Shown: positions 7,853 through 16,490 of the stretch, piece by piece | Position numbering within the stretch: the stretch's first letter is position 1 | Layout: each line of letters opens with the position of its first letter | Source of the DNA: Aerococcus mictus | GTDB taxonomy: Bacteria > Bacillota > Bacilli > Lactobacillales > Aerococcaceae | Length of the DNA stretch: 64,000 nucleotides | Direction of reading: 5' to 3' | NCBI RefSeq assembly: GCF_003286595.3 | Contig: NZ_CP132985.1 | Coordinates: forward strand, 1,612,001 to 1,676,000 | Program-made: the position numbers and the translations under genes | The notes under the pieces: model-generated | The model's database searches: none | Told to the model about the DNA's origin: nothing | The model's input: only the letters and a program-made list of their open reading frames with translations

Positions 7853-8881
7853 TTAAGAGAGAATAAGGTCGACGAGTAGTTCAGGCGTCATGTGACTGAT
7901 ATAGTCCTCGAGTTGGACCTCTTCCAGTGCCTTTAATAGGTCGTCTCGACGCATCTTCACACCAATTAATTGCTTTTCTAATTCAGCAATATCGACTTGG
8001 CCAAAGAAGTCGCCCCAGATCTTGCATTGGCTAATCTTGCCGTCCTCAACCTCAATAGAAATTTCTACCGTTCCTACTTGGTCGAAGTGGTCATCAAGGT
8101 TGTAGGTGTATTGCGGAGCCTTGCCATAGTTCCAATCCCAATTCTTATATTTTTCCTTGACTAATTGGTCAATCCCTTGCCAATCTTCCTCGGTTAATTC
8201 ATATTGCTTAATTTGTCCGAAGTCTTCTACACCAAAGAGTCGGCAAACTAAGGCTTCAAAGAGCTCATCCATAGACATATCGCGGAATTCTGGGGCCAGG
8301 GCTGGGCGAATTGGTGCTACCCGACTCTTGACCGACTTAATCCCCTTAGAAATAATTTTCTTTTGGTTAGGGTTTAAGGCCTTCACCATGGCTTCAGCAT
8401 CAATATCAAAGAGAAGGGAGAAACCACCATAGACCCGGTCACCAACTAAGGTCATGGCAGCGCCAGACACCTTCTTATCACCTAGGTACATGTCATTACG
8501 ACCCTTGGTGTGTAAACCTTCGACCCCCATGTCCTCTAGGGCCTTGATACCTGGTTGGTACATTTTTTCAAAATTACCAAATAAATCATTGGATTTATGG
8601 TCAGCTAAGAAGCAGACATTGATGGCGCCACGGTCACAGTAAACTGCTCCACCACCAGTATCGCGGCGGACCACTTGAATATTTTCTTGGTCGATATAGT
8701 CTTGGTTGACCTCTGCCCGGGCATTTTGGTACTTACCAATTTCTACTTTAGGGTCACACATATAAGGAAAGAGAATGTCCTCATCCAAGAAAATATGACT
8801 TTGGGCATAGACTTGAGCCGCCAAGGCCAAGGCCCCATCATAAATCCGTTGACCATCACGTTTTAAATCAATTAAATACAT
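7853..8881 (-). CDS. lplA: lipoate-protein ligase A (LplA2-type)
   Basis: 342 residues, ATG with AAAGGA upstream. It activates lipoate with ATP and transfers it to a target lysine. The lipoate-binding motif RRDTGGGAVY is at 72-81. The segment GRNDMYLGDKKVSGAA carries the catalytic Lys, and the C-terminal accessory domain is present. It is the last gene of the GcvH-L/macrodomain/sirtuin operon, 18 nt after the sirtuin stop. In the described SirTM operons the partner ligase (LplA2) lipoylates GcvH-L, and SirTM then ADP-ribosylates it. I infer the same job here rather than general lipoylation of 2-oxoacid dehydrogenases. Confidence 0.9.
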   Translation of the reverse strand: MYLIDLKRDGQRIYDGALALAAQVYAQSHIFLDEDILFPYMCDPKVEIGKYQNARAEVNQDYIDQENIQVVRRDTGGGAVYCDRGAINVCFLADHKSNDLFGNFEKMYQPGIKALEDMGVEGLHTKGRNDMYLGDKKVSGAAMTLVGDRVYGGFSLLFDIDAEAMVKALNPNQKKIISKGIKSVKSRVAPIRPALAPEFRDMSMDELFEALVCRLFGVEDFGQIKQYELTEEDWQGIDQLVKEKYKNWDWNYGKAPQYTYNLDDHFDQVGTVEISIEVEDGKISQCKIWGDFFGQVDIAELEKQLIGVKMRRDDLLKALEEVQLEDYISHMTPELLVDLILS

Positions 8882-8899
8882 TTTCTATCACTTATCCTT

Positions 8900-9772
8900 T
8901 TAAAGTCCACATAATGTTTGTTGAATATCGTCAGTCAAGCGCAAGCTTTGGTCTTTAATGGATGGTGGAATATGGTAAGGCTTTTGGTTCATCATCACAT
9001 AAAGGGCTTTGGGATTTTCCTTGGTCCAAGCTTGGAAGGGTTGGCGAATAAATTGTGGAGTGGTATTTCCCACACCAATTTCTAAATAAAGTATCTTGTC
9101 GTATTGATTTTTCTTAACAAAGTCTTCATAAGCTGCTTGGTGAAGCTGCCAGTCCTTATCCTCTACCATGCCATTTTCTGCTGTCCGTTTATTTAACTCC
9201 AAAGGGGCGCCACAATTTGGGCAATAAGGAACAAGTTCACTAGGAATCCGCATATTTTCTTGTTCCTTAGCCATGCGGTAGAGCAAGGCGTCATCGCGGT
9301 AGGTCACTGGCTGGCAATGCTTTTTACACTGCATGAGAACATACTTCCCTTGGTAGTAGTGCACCTTATCCATATCATAGCCAGCCTTAGGAAAGGCGTT
9401 ATCAGCATTGGTGGTAATAATAAAGTAATTTTTGCCTTGAAGGTATTGATTAAAATGTTGGTAGGCCTTACCAGGTTTTTGTTCAATCCCATTCATAATG
9501 GCAAAGCGACTGGCAAAAGCCCAATATTCTTCCAAACTGGGGTAATCGTAAAGTGATGCTTGCAGCATATCAAACAAATTAAACTTTTCAATAAAGTCAG
9601 GAAAGGCCTGTTCAAAACGCTCACCCACATAGGTAAAGCCGTCAGCAGCTGACATACCAGCACCGATCCCCACCAGGATGGCCTGGGCTTCTTCCATTAA
9701 CCCCCGCAGAAGGTCTGATTCATTACTATAATTTTGGCTTAATGCTTGCCAAATGGTTTCTTTATCACTCAT
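8900..9772 (-). CDS. class M sirtuin, protein ADP-ribosyltransferase (SirTM)
   Basis: 290 residues. The start ATG directly follows the macrodomain stop (TAGATG), so translation is coupled. NAD-binding motifs are GAGMSAADG (37-45) and TTNADNAF (120-127). The Zn ribbon is C149/C153/C184/C187. Where ordinary sirtuins have a catalytic His (HG), this has YYQGKY (139-144) with Gln141. The His-to-Gln change and its setting match class M sirtuins, which ADP-ribosylate lipoylated GcvH-L instead of deacetylating proteins (Rack et al. 2015, from memory). It probably acts with the adjacent macrodomain, which would remove the mark. Confidence 0.9.
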   Translation of the reverse strand: MSDKETIWQALSQNYSNESDLLRGLMEEAQAILVGIGAGMSAADGFTYVGERFEQAFPDFIEKFNLFDMLQASLYDYPSLEEYWAFASRFAIMNGIEQKPGKAYQHFNQYLQGKNYFIITTNADNAFPKAGYDMDKVHYYQGKYVLMQCKKHCQPVTYRDDALLYRMAKEQENMRIPSELVPYCPNCGAPLELNKRTAENGMVEDKDWQLHQAAYEDFVKKNQYDKILYLEIGVGNTTPQFIRQPFQAWTKENPKALYVMMNQKPYHIPPSIKDQSLRLTDDIQQTLCGL

Positions 9773-10585
9773 CTACTCTTCCCCTTCTAGTCTGTCAATT
9801 AAGTCCTGATATAAATGAAGGTCTTGGTCCAAATAAACATTGAATATAACTTGTAAGGACGACCCGCTTTCTTTTAAATAGTCTCTCACTGTATTGAAAG
9901 CAATTTGAGCAGCGAGATCATTAGGAAAGTGGAACTCACCCGTAGAAATACATGGGAAGGCTAAGCTCGTCAATCCCAGTCGATCAGCCTTTTTTAAACA
10001 AGAAAGATAGGACTGCTTGAGGAGGTTTTGACGGATGGGACTGACCCGGTCAGATTCAATTCTGGGGCCCACGGTATGGAGGATATACTTAGCCGGCAAG
10101 TGGTAAGCCGATGTTGTCTTGACCTTGCCAACCGGCTCATTGTGGCCCTGGTCTTCCATGATATCGTTCAATGCTAGCCGCAAACGGACACCGGCGCGGG
10201 TTTGGATGGTATTATCAATGCACTTATGGTTAGGGATAAAACACCCTAATAGAAAGGAATTCGCTGCATTGACAATCCCATCAACTGCTAAGCGGCAGAT
10301 ATCCCCTTGCCAGAGATAAATCCGGTCTAAGGCTGGTACTAATTGGTCCAGACTAACGGTCCCTTCCTGGTCACGCCAACGCTTTAAATACTCATCTTCT
10401 AAGTCCAGATAATCCTCTTGAATGGGCCAGGCGGGGCGGGTATTAATCAGAGCCCGCCACTTGTCATGCATGGAATAATCCCCATAGTCAGGTCTATCTT
10501 CAACCTTCCTTCTGAGATAATATTTATTACTTCGCTCGGCTTCTAGGTAATCAATCATTTGCCTTAGCAATTCTTTTGCTGTCAA
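9773..10585 (-). CDS. zinc-containing macrodomain ADP-ribosylhydrolase
   Basis: 270 residues. The start is TTG 10585, 4 nt after GGGGGGAG; an ATG ten codons later (10555) is the alternative. A helical N-terminal part (about 1-85) precedes the macrodomain. GDI (94-96) and NAAN (106-109) form the ADP-ribose pocket, and STGEFHFP lies in the second loop. C115, H120 and C122 (in LGCFIPNHKC) are the zinc ligands of the Zn-macro class. In SirTM operons this enzyme reverses mono-ADP-ribosylation of GcvH-L. It is coupled to SirTM and lies 71 nt downstream of gcvH-L, with a hairpin in between. Confidence 0.9.
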   Translation of the reverse strand: MTAKELLRQMIDYLEAERSNKYYLRRKVEDRPDYGDYSMHDKWRALINTRPAWPIQEDYLDLEDEYLKRWRDQEGTVSLDQLVPALDRIYLWQGDICRLAVDGIVNAANSFLLGCFIPNHKCIDNTIQTRAGVRLRLALNDIMEDQGHNEPVGKVKTTSAYHLPAKYILHTVGPRIESDRVSPIRQNLLKQSYLSCLKKADRLGLTSLAFPCISTGEFHFPNDLAAQIAFNTVRDYLKESGSSLQVIFNVYLDQDLHLYQDLIDRLEGEE

Positions 10586-10597
10586 GATACTCCCCCC

Positions 10598-10645
10598 AAT
10601 AAAAAAATCCTATGCTAAAAGGACGAGCTTCTAGCACAGAATCAT
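10598..10645 (-). terminator. hairpin between gcvH-L and the macrodomain gene
   Basis: On the - strand TGTGCTA pairs with TAGCATA (one G-U) and is followed by GGATTTTTTT. It may be a partial terminator or a processing site that makes gcvH-L mRNA more abundant than the enzyme genes. Confidence 0.5.
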
Positions 10646-10656
10646 TCAATATCACC

Positions 10657-10989
10657 CTAAGCTTCTTCTAAAGCGTCAAATTCAGCTGGGTCGACATCTT
10701 TTAAGCGAACAATCCAGTTTTCTTCGCTTTTAGCAGAATTCAATAAGGAAGGTTGGTCAACCACTTCAGTATGGCGTTCAACCACGGTTCCCTTGAGAGG
10801 GGATTGAATTTCCATCACGGTTTTTGATGCTTCAATATTTAACAAGGCGGCATCTTTTTCGACTTGGTCTTCTTGGGCAAATTCCGCATAACCCACCGTA
10901 CCGATATCATCTTGTAGTTCAGGAGTCATGGATACCGTATAAAGATCGCCATTTTGTTCTACAAATAAGTAATTTCCACGTTTTGTCAT
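10657..10989 (-). CDS. GcvH-like lipoyl carrier protein (GcvH-L)
   Basis: 110 residues, AAAAGGAG before ATG. It is shorter than true glycine-cleavage H protein and no gcvP/gcvT is present. The lipoyl-attachment segment is [15 protein letters not shown] with Lys56. Asp27/Asp28 (LQDDIG) sit where the SirTM target Asp was reported in Staphylococcus GcvH-L. It is the first gene of the operon gcvH-L - macrodomain - SirTM - lplA, with its own promoter. The expected cycle is lipoylation by LplA, ADP-ribosylation by SirTM and removal by the macrodomain, linked to oxidative stress. Confidence 0.88.
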   Translation of the reverse strand: MTKRGNYLFVEQNGDLYTVSMTPELQDDIGTVGYAEFAQEDQVEKDAALLNIEASKTVMEIQSPLKGTVVERHTEVVDQPSLLNSAKSEENWIVRLKDVDPAEFDALEEA

Positions 10990-11055
10990 TCTTCATTCTC
11001 CTTTTTATTTAAATTTATCGTTAGAGCAAATCACTTGCCCAACTTATCCTTAACT

Positions 11056-11084
11056 ATTCTAGCACAGAAGTGAGGGAGACCCAA
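11056..11084 (-). promoter_or_regulatory. promoter of the gcvH-L/macro/SirTM/lplA operon
   Basis: On the - strand: -35 TTGGGT (11079-11084), 17-bp spacer, extended -10 TGCTAGAAT (hexamer 11056-11061). The untranslated leader is about 60 nt. Confidence 0.55.
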
Positions 11085-11183
11085 AAATTTAAATCTCTTT
11101 TAAGTGATTAGATAAATACTAATTTTCTTTGTAGAGAACATCGTTTTTATTAAGTGAAAAAGTTAAACTCCCCTTTCAAGGAC

Positions 11184-11215
11184 AGAAAAAAAGACTGTGA
11201 CAAAAGCCACAGTCT
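11184..11215 (-). terminator. intrinsic terminator after the MscS-like gene
   Basis: GACTGTGGC/CACAGTC stem on the - strand, followed by T7. Confidence 0.8.
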
Positions 11216-11236
11216 CACTTTATTTATCGCTTATTT

Positions 11237-12514
11237 TTAGAATTGAGAGTGGTCACCATCTTGGTCCTTCTTGTCTTCTTCACCCTCATGTAATTTACGA
11301 TCAAGGTGTTCTAATTGCTTCTTAGCAAAGTCACGTCCACCTAAACCAAAGGCTAAGGCAAAGGCAACTGCTGCTCCACCAACAATGAACATGAAACCAG
11401 TATTAACAATGGTTTGAGCAAATTGTAATTGGTCAAGAGCCATGAAGATAGCCAGAGCAATTAAACCATATTGAACAATATTAGCTAATATATTGGATCC
11501 GGTTGATTCTTTGAGGAATTGGGATAAGAGATTTCCACCAACAACTCCTAAGATCAGAATGATCACAGCGGATAATACTAATGGTAGGTAAGCAATAATT
11601 GCAGCACCAATAGTATTTAAGACTTCTAATTGAAGGACATTTAGAGCTTCAACAAAGAAGAAGATTACAATAACTGCTTTAACGATGTTGGCAACAATCG
11701 CTGATAATTTCACATTGACATCGCCACTAGCATTGAGATACTTGGTATATTTATTGATATTAGCTGCTTCCAGTAAGTTTTCGATCAAGTCGCCAACTAA
11801 CTTAGAAACTAGGCCACCCACAGCAATTAAGATCGCTGCTACCAAGATATTTGGAATAGCCGCTAACATCATATTTAAGACATTAATAATTGGACGGCTA
11901 ATCGATTCAATACCTAAAACTTCTAAAGCAGCGGTTAATAGTGGGATGAAGAGTAAAACATAAACAATGGTTGCGCCAACTTTGGCTAATTTATTACCAC
12001 TTGGTGCAGCATCCACTTGGTCTTTAACCGTTTCACCAACAGCACCTTCCGATTTGTTAACCAGCTTATTCATCCAGCCATCGATGTCAACCTTTTCGAG
12101 CAGGCCTTGTACCAAGTCGCGAACAAATCCGCAGAGGTAGAAAGCCAACACCAAGATAAGGCCAGAACCAATAATATTTGGAATGAAAGCAAAGAACTTA
12201 TCGAACATATTGGTGATTGGTTCGAGAACGCCACCGATATTTAACCCATTTAAGATCGCCGGTAAGAAGAATACAAAAACCAAGTAATAACCGACACTGG
12301 CTACTGTTTTAATAACACCCTTGGCATCTGATTCATTCTTGGCCACTCCCCATTTTTGGAAAGTGCGGTCAGCGTGAATGGTACGCAGGCCTTTGACAAT
12401 CAATTTACGTACAATTACCGCAATAATCCAGGCAATAAGGATTAAGAGAATAGTCCCTAGGATATTAGGAACTGCTGCGATAATTGGATCTAATAAAGTA
12501 TGTAAGAAATCCAT
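11237..12514 (-). CDS. mechanosensitive-channel-type membrane protein (TM-helix repeats)
   Basis: 425 residues, AGGAGGAG before ATG. About eight hydrophobic helices form three or four repeats with the pattern 'xxxIPNIxGxxLILxxA' (AAVPNILGTILLILIAW, AFIPNIIGSGLILVLAF, AAIPNILVAAILIAVGG). This is the 'conserved TM helix' repeat of CmpX/MscS-like proteins. The C-terminal tail is charged and cytosolic. It is probably a small-conductance mechanosensitive channel relative acting in osmotic or envelope stress. It sits between the sirtuin operon and the luciferase-like gene but has its own promoter and terminator, so a link with them is unproven. Confidence 0.75.
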   Translation of the reverse strand: MDFLHTLLDPIIAAVPNILGTILLILIAWIIAVIVRKLIVKGLRTIHADRTFQKWGVAKNESDAKGVIKTVASVGYYLVFVFFLPAILNGLNIGGVLEPITNMFDKFFAFIPNIIGSGLILVLAFYLCGFVRDLVQGLLEKVDIDGWMNKLVNKSEGAVGETVKDQVDAAPSGNKLAKVGATIVYVLLFIPLLTAALEVLGIESISRPIINVLNMMLAAIPNILVAAILIAVGGLVSKLVGDLIENLLEAANINKYTKYLNASGDVNVKLSAIVANIVKAVIVIFFFVEALNVLQLEVLNTIGAAIIAYLPLVLSAVIILILGVVGGNLLSQFLKESTGSNILANIVQYGLIALAIFMALDQLQFAQTIVNTGFMFIVGGAAVAFALAFGLGGRDFAKKQLEHLDRKLHEGEEDKKDQDGDHSQF

Positions 12515-12559
12515 TATAATCTCCTCCTAATACAAAATATTACTATTTTTATTACCTTA

Positions 12560-12588
12560 ATTATATCAACCTTTAATAATATTTTAAA
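12560..12588 (-). promoter_or_regulatory. promoter of the MscS-like gene
   Basis: On the - strand: TTTAAA, 17-bp spacer, extended -10 TGATATAAT (hexamer 12560-12565). Confidence 0.55.
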
Positions 12589-12688
12589 ATAATATGAACT
12601 TTCCCTTTAAACTTTAGACAAAGCGACAAATATTTTGTACTTAATAAAGATGTTTTACGATTATAAGAAAGTATTTTTGTTCCTAGTC

Positions 12689-13690
12689 CTACTTGTTCTC
12701 CAAATAGTGAGCCAGAAGTTCAAGTGTTTGCATTCGCTTGTCAATTCCTGGAACCAGGGGCATAATCAGAGCTTCGTCAGCATCTAAGTAATTGATCCAG
12801 TCCTTCAGCTGACTGGCTACTTGACTGGCCTTACCATGGAGCATCCGAGTGCGGTTGCTCTTAATTTTTTCTGCCATCTGACTGGTGATTTCAGTTGCTT
12901 TGGCCGTTTTGATGGACGGCATCCGTTGGTAGTAAGAAAACTGATCTTGACCTAAAAGCCATAAATCTAGCGACCGGGTCAAGTCTTCCGCCTCTTCTTC
13001 TTGGTCAGCAGTCGCTACAAAGGCTGAAAACATGGCCTTAGGTTCCTGTAATAATTGTGAGGCTTTAAAGTGCTTGCGGTAAGTGGCAATGGCTTGGCGT
13101 CCCACTTCAAGAGCATCTTCTCTGGCATAGGGGAAGATGCCATAGACATAGGCACAGCCTGCTTCAGCGGCCCACTTGGCCCGGCGAACACTAGTGGATA
13201 AGAGCCACATTGCCGGTAAGTCTTCCACTTGAGGATTGGCTAGAATCTTCGTTTGCTCATCCTCGCTTTGGGTGAGATAGTTATAGACTTGTCTTAAGTC
13301 TGCTTCGTAAGAAGGTATCTTGTCACTAGCCCGTTCCAGTGCCTTCCTGACGATTGGTGTCCCCATGTTATTGCCCACTCCTAAGTCAATCCGCCCTGGG
13401 AAATAAGCTTCCATCACCTTAAAGTTTTCCACCACCTTGTAGGGGCTGTAATGGGGCAACATAATGCCTCCCGACCCAATCCGAATATGTTGGGTATGGT
13501 TAAGCAACTGCATCATAATGACTTCAGGACTAGAACTGGCAAAGGCAGGAACATTATGGTGTTCAGCCATCCAAAAGCGCTGGTAACCCAAGGCTTCCGC
13601 CTTTTGAGCTAACTGAATCGTATGGGCTAAGGCCTGGCTGGCTTTTTCGCCTTCATCAATCACTGCATAATCTAAAACACTTACTTTCAC
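12689..13690 (-). CDS. luciferase-like monooxygenase (LLM family flavin oxidoreductase)
   Basis: About 333 residues from GTG 13690 (AAAGGAGG 8 nt upstream; the longer frame from 13717 contains that site). Single-domain bacterial-luciferase-like TIM barrel of the MsnO8 subgroup. Typical segments are FWMAEHHNVPAFASSSPE, RIGSGGIMLPHYSPYKV and a DLGVGNN-type FMN-binding region. It would oxidise an unknown substrate with reduced FMN. It is divergent from an Old Yellow Enzyme-like gene. An LLM and an OYE-type reductase are also reported in extended SirTM clusters, so it probably belongs functionally with the operon at 7.85-11 kb. Confidence 0.85.
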   Translation of the reverse strand: MKVSVLDYAVIDEGEKASQALAHTIQLAQKAEALGYQRFWMAEHHNVPAFASSSPEVIMMQLLNHTQHIRIGSGGIMLPHYSPYKVVENFKVMEAYFPGRIDLGVGNNMGTPIVRKALERASDKIPSYEADLRQVYNYLTQSEDEQTKILANPQVEDLPAMWLLSTSVRRAKWAAEAGCAYVYGIFPYAREDALEVGRQAIATYRKHFKASQLLQEPKAMFSAFVATADQEEEAEDLTRSLDLWLLGQDQFSYYQRMPSIKTAKATEITSQMAEKIKSNRTRMLHGKASQVASQLKDWINYLDADEALIMPLVPGIDKRMQTLELLAHYLENK

Positions 13691-13774
13691 CCGATAGACC
13701 TCCTTTATTTCATTCACTTATAGTATAACACGGCATGGCTAAGAACATTCACTGGACCCTAGAGAAGATTCACA

Positions 13775-13806
13775 CTTAGCTTGACTTGGCATTTTAAGCT
13801 AAAAGC
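13775..13806. promoter_or_regulatory. possible operator in the LLM/OYE divergent region
   Basis: Inverted repeat TTAGCTT-N12-AAGCTAA midway between the divergent start codons. The likely + strand -10 box (TATAAT at about 13815-13820) follows it. Confidence 0.35.
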
Positions 13807-13843
13807 CATAGAATATAATTAATAAAATCATTAGGAGGTTATT

Positions 13844-15067
13844 ATGAAGCAAGCAATGAACCCTAAATACCAAGCCTTATTCCAGCCACTGACCTTGCCC
13901 AATGGGATTGAATTGGCTAACCGCTTTTCTTTGAACCCCTTGACGACTAACTCGTCGACTCGAGAAGGCTTTGTAACCGATGAAGACATCAATTACGCCA
14001 AAAGACGTAGCCAGTCTGCTCCCTTACAGGTCACCACGGCAGCCTATATTGAAGACTATGCCCAATTGTTTGAATTTGGCCCCAGTGTCCGCGATGACCG
14101 TTTTATTGAGGGACTCAGTCAACTGGCCAAGGCCATGAAAAGGGACGGGGCTAAGGCCATCCTCCAATTAACCCATGCTGGACGTTTCGCTAAGGCTACC
14201 CTAAAAGACTACCATGTGGTTTACGGACCTAGCTACATGCATCTCAAGAGTCCAGTCGAACATGACGTCTTATCCATGAGTCAGCGTAAAATTGACCATG
14301 TCATCCAACAATATAAAGAAGCCACCAGACGGGCCATTGAAGCCGGTTTTGATGGGGTAGAAATTTCTAACGCCCAACGGTTATTGCCCCAACAATTCTT
14401 CTCTCCCTTCTCTAACCAAAGAGAGGACCATTATGGCCCCCAAAGTCTAGAAAACCGGTCCCGCTTTGGGGTTGAGGCCACCCAAGCCATCCAAGAGGCG
14501 ATTGATGAATCCGGGGCAAAGAACTTTATCTTGGGCTTTCGTGGCACCCCAGAAGAAACCCGAGGCAATAAAGTTGGCTATAGCGTTGATGAATTTAATG
14601 ACTATTTTGACCGTCTCCTAGATGTTGCCGACATCCAATACTATGCCATTGCTAGCTGGGGCCACGACATCTACCTAGAAAAAGTTCGTAGCGACAAGCA
14701 TAAAGGCGAGTATGTCAACCAAGTGGTTAAAGATCATGTCAATGGCCGGGTACCTGTCATTGCTACTGGAGGAATTAATTCGCCTGATAAGGCCTTAGCT
14801 GCCCTAGAACATGCGGATATGGTGGGGCTATCTTCTGTATTTGTCACTGAACCTGACTTCGTGACTAAATTGGCCCAAGGGCAGGAAGATGCTATCGATA
14901 TCAGTCTCCACCCTGAAGACTTAGCTGACCTCGCCATCCCCCAAGGAGCCTTTAAGGACTTAGTTGAATTTATGGACTATGGCGGCTCTTTACCTCAAGC
15001 AACCCGCCAGGACCTCCGTCAATTAAACCAACAAGATACCACTTCTTACTTTAAGGATTATCAATAA
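13844..15067 (+). CDS. Old Yellow Enzyme-family protein with altered active site
   Basis: 407 residues, AGGAGG before ATG. FMN-binding TIM barrel of the NADH:flavin oxidoreductase/OYE family. RFSLNPLTTNS replaces the usual N-terminal PM segment, and QLTHAGR, RGTPEE and IATGGI are recognisable. The substrate-binding pair His...Asn/His, normally in HGA[NH]GYL, is replaced by S175-N-A-Q178 in VEISNAQRLLPQQFF. The OYE at 29.3 kb keeps it (VEIHGANHYLHQQF). The enzyme may bind FMN but is unlikely to reduce ordinary enones in the standard way. Its setting suggests a role in the SirTM-linked stress system. Confidence 0.85.
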   Translation: MKQAMNPKYQALFQPLTLPNGIELANRFSLNPLTTNSSTREGFVTDEDINYAKRRSQSAPLQVTTAAYIEDYAQLFEFGPSVRDDRFIEGLSQLAKAMKRDGAKAILQLTHAGRFAKATLKDYHVVYGPSYMHLKSPVEHDVLSMSQRKIDHVIQQYKEATRRAIEAGFDGVEISNAQRLLPQQFFSPFSNQREDHYGPQSLENRSRFGVEATQAIQEAIDESGAKNFILGFRGTPEETRGNKVGYSVDEFNDYFDRLLDVADIQYYAIASWGHDIYLEKVRSDKHKGEYVNQVVKDHVNGRVPVIATGGINSPDKALAALEHADMVGLSSVFVTEPDFVTKLAQGQEDAIDISLHPEDLADLAIPQGAFKDLVEFMDYGGSLPQATRQDLRQLNQQDTTSYFKDYQ

Positions 15068-15076
15068 AAGCCAAAG

Positions 15077-15115
15077 AAAAAGCAGACGCCCAGTTTTAAG
15101 AGCGCCTGCTTTTTT
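15077..15115. terminator. bidirectional terminator
   Basis: AAAAAGCAGACGC (15077-15089) and GCGCCTGCTTTTTT (15102-15115) lie between converging genes. Confidence 0.8.
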
Positions 15116-15128
15116 AGTCTGATGATCA

Positions 15129-16385
15129 TTAAATGTCTAAGCCAATTTCATATTCACGCGGTTTCTTCTTGAAGAGATATTCGCCGTTGCGAACTGAAGC
15201 CAGGCATTCTACCCGGTTACGGACCGCTTCGAATGGACTTGGCGCATCTAGAACGATGAAGTTGGCTGGTTTATCAGCTGCTAGGCCATATTGGTCTTCG
15301 ATGTGAAGGGTTTTAGCCCCATTATAGGTAATTAAATCCAAGACCCGTTCAAAGTCTTCGTCAGACATGATTTGCGCAGCATGGATCCCATTATCTAAGA
15401 TATTCATCATATTCCCATTACCTGCTGGGTACCAAGGGTCGACAATAGAATCTTGACCAAAGGAAACATTAATGTCATTGTGGAAGAATTCCGCTACCCG
15501 GGTCAAGCCACGACGTTTTGGATAGGAGTCTGACCGACCTTGTAGGTACATATTTTCCGTTGGTTGGGAGGTGAAGTTCATCTTCGATTGTTGGAAGAGT
15601 TGCATGAGGCGGAAGAAGTAAGCGTCATCTGCTGAACCTAGTGAACAGGTATGACTAGCCGTGGTTCTTGGACCATAACCTTCTGTTAAGACTAAGGCAT
15701 TGAGTAACTGAACGAAGCGGGACTCAGGGTCATCGGTTTCGTCACAGTGAACGTCAATCAACTTGTCATATTTCATGGCTAATTCCACAATTTTGTGGAT
15801 GGATTTTTCACCTAATTCTCGCGACCATTCAAAGTGAGGAATCCCACCTAAAACATCGGCCCCCATTTTTAAGGCTTCTTCCATCAATTCTAGGCCTTGA
15901 CCATTGCCGTCCTTATAGGCAAAGACCCCTTCTTGAGGGAAGGCAACCACTTGGATCGTGACCTTATCTTTTAATTCATCACGGACTTCCAACATGGCTT
16001 CGATATTTTTTAATTCAGGATCGGTACAGTCCGTTTGCGCCCGAATATATTGGGTACCATATGCCATGACGTCGCGGACTGCTTGGTACATACGTTCCTT
16101 AGCTTCTTTTTTGCTTTGACCTAATTTAATGTGAGACCAGCGAGCAATCCCTTCGTATAAGGTCCCGGTCGCATTTTCAGAGTTATCGGCTTTGCCGGTG
16201 AAATAGTAGTCTAAGTGCAGGTGAGAATCAACATAAGGTGGGATAACTAATTTACCCCCTAAGTCAATGACTTCATCTGCTTCACCTAAATCCTTACCAA
16301 AAGCAGTAAATTTACCATCTTCAACCAAGAATTCATTGGCATCTGCTTGCTTATAAATTACTGCATTAGTAAATTTTTTCTTCAT
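15129..16385 (-). CDS. cytosine deaminase-like amidohydrolase
   Basis: 418 residues, GGAGG before ATG. It has the full length and many blocks of E. coli CodA: a metal-binding SHLHLD (H55, H57), GTLYEGIARW, VAFPQEG, IPHFEWSRE, IDVHCDETDD, ASHTCSLG, YPKRRGLTRV and DPWYP.GN. CodA hydrolyses cytosine to uracil. The conserved FGHDD of CodA reads FGQDS here, which is more like other amidohydrolases of this group (isocytosine, creatinine or related substrates). The exact substrate is therefore uncertain. The uracil permease at 2.4 kb would fit pyrimidine salvage, but no cytosine permease is adjacent. Confidence 0.82.
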   Translation of the reverse strand: MKKKFTNAVIYKQADANEFLVEDGKFTAFGKDLGEADEVIDLGGKLVIPPYVDSHLHLDYYFTGKADNSENATGTLYEGIARWSHIKLGQSKKEAKERMYQAVRDVMAYGTQYIRAQTDCTDPELKNIEAMLEVRDELKDKVTIQVVAFPQEGVFAYKDGNGQGLELMEEALKMGADVLGGIPHFEWSRELGEKSIHKIVELAMKYDKLIDVHCDETDDPESRFVQLLNALVLTEGYGPRTTASHTCSLGSADDAYFFRLMQLFQQSKMNFTSQPTENMYLQGRSDSYPKRRGLTRVAEFFHNDINVSFGQDSIVDPWYPAGNGNMMNILDNGIHAAQIMSDEDFERVLDLITYNGAKTLHIEDQYGLAADKPANFIVLDAPSPFEAVRNRVECLASVRNGEYLFKKKPREYEIGLDI

Positions 16386-16490
16386 AGCATAACCTCCATT
16401 AATTTAATCGTTACACTTCCATCCTACTCTATTTTCACGTTTTTTGAAAGTTTATTATCAAAAGCTGGTCAAGGCTGGCTCAGCCATTTC

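Noticed and set aside
10657..10989. Glycine cleavage system H protein
   Set aside because: It is short, lacks gcvT/gcvP neighbours and is in an operon with SirTM and macrodomain genes, which marks GcvH-L.
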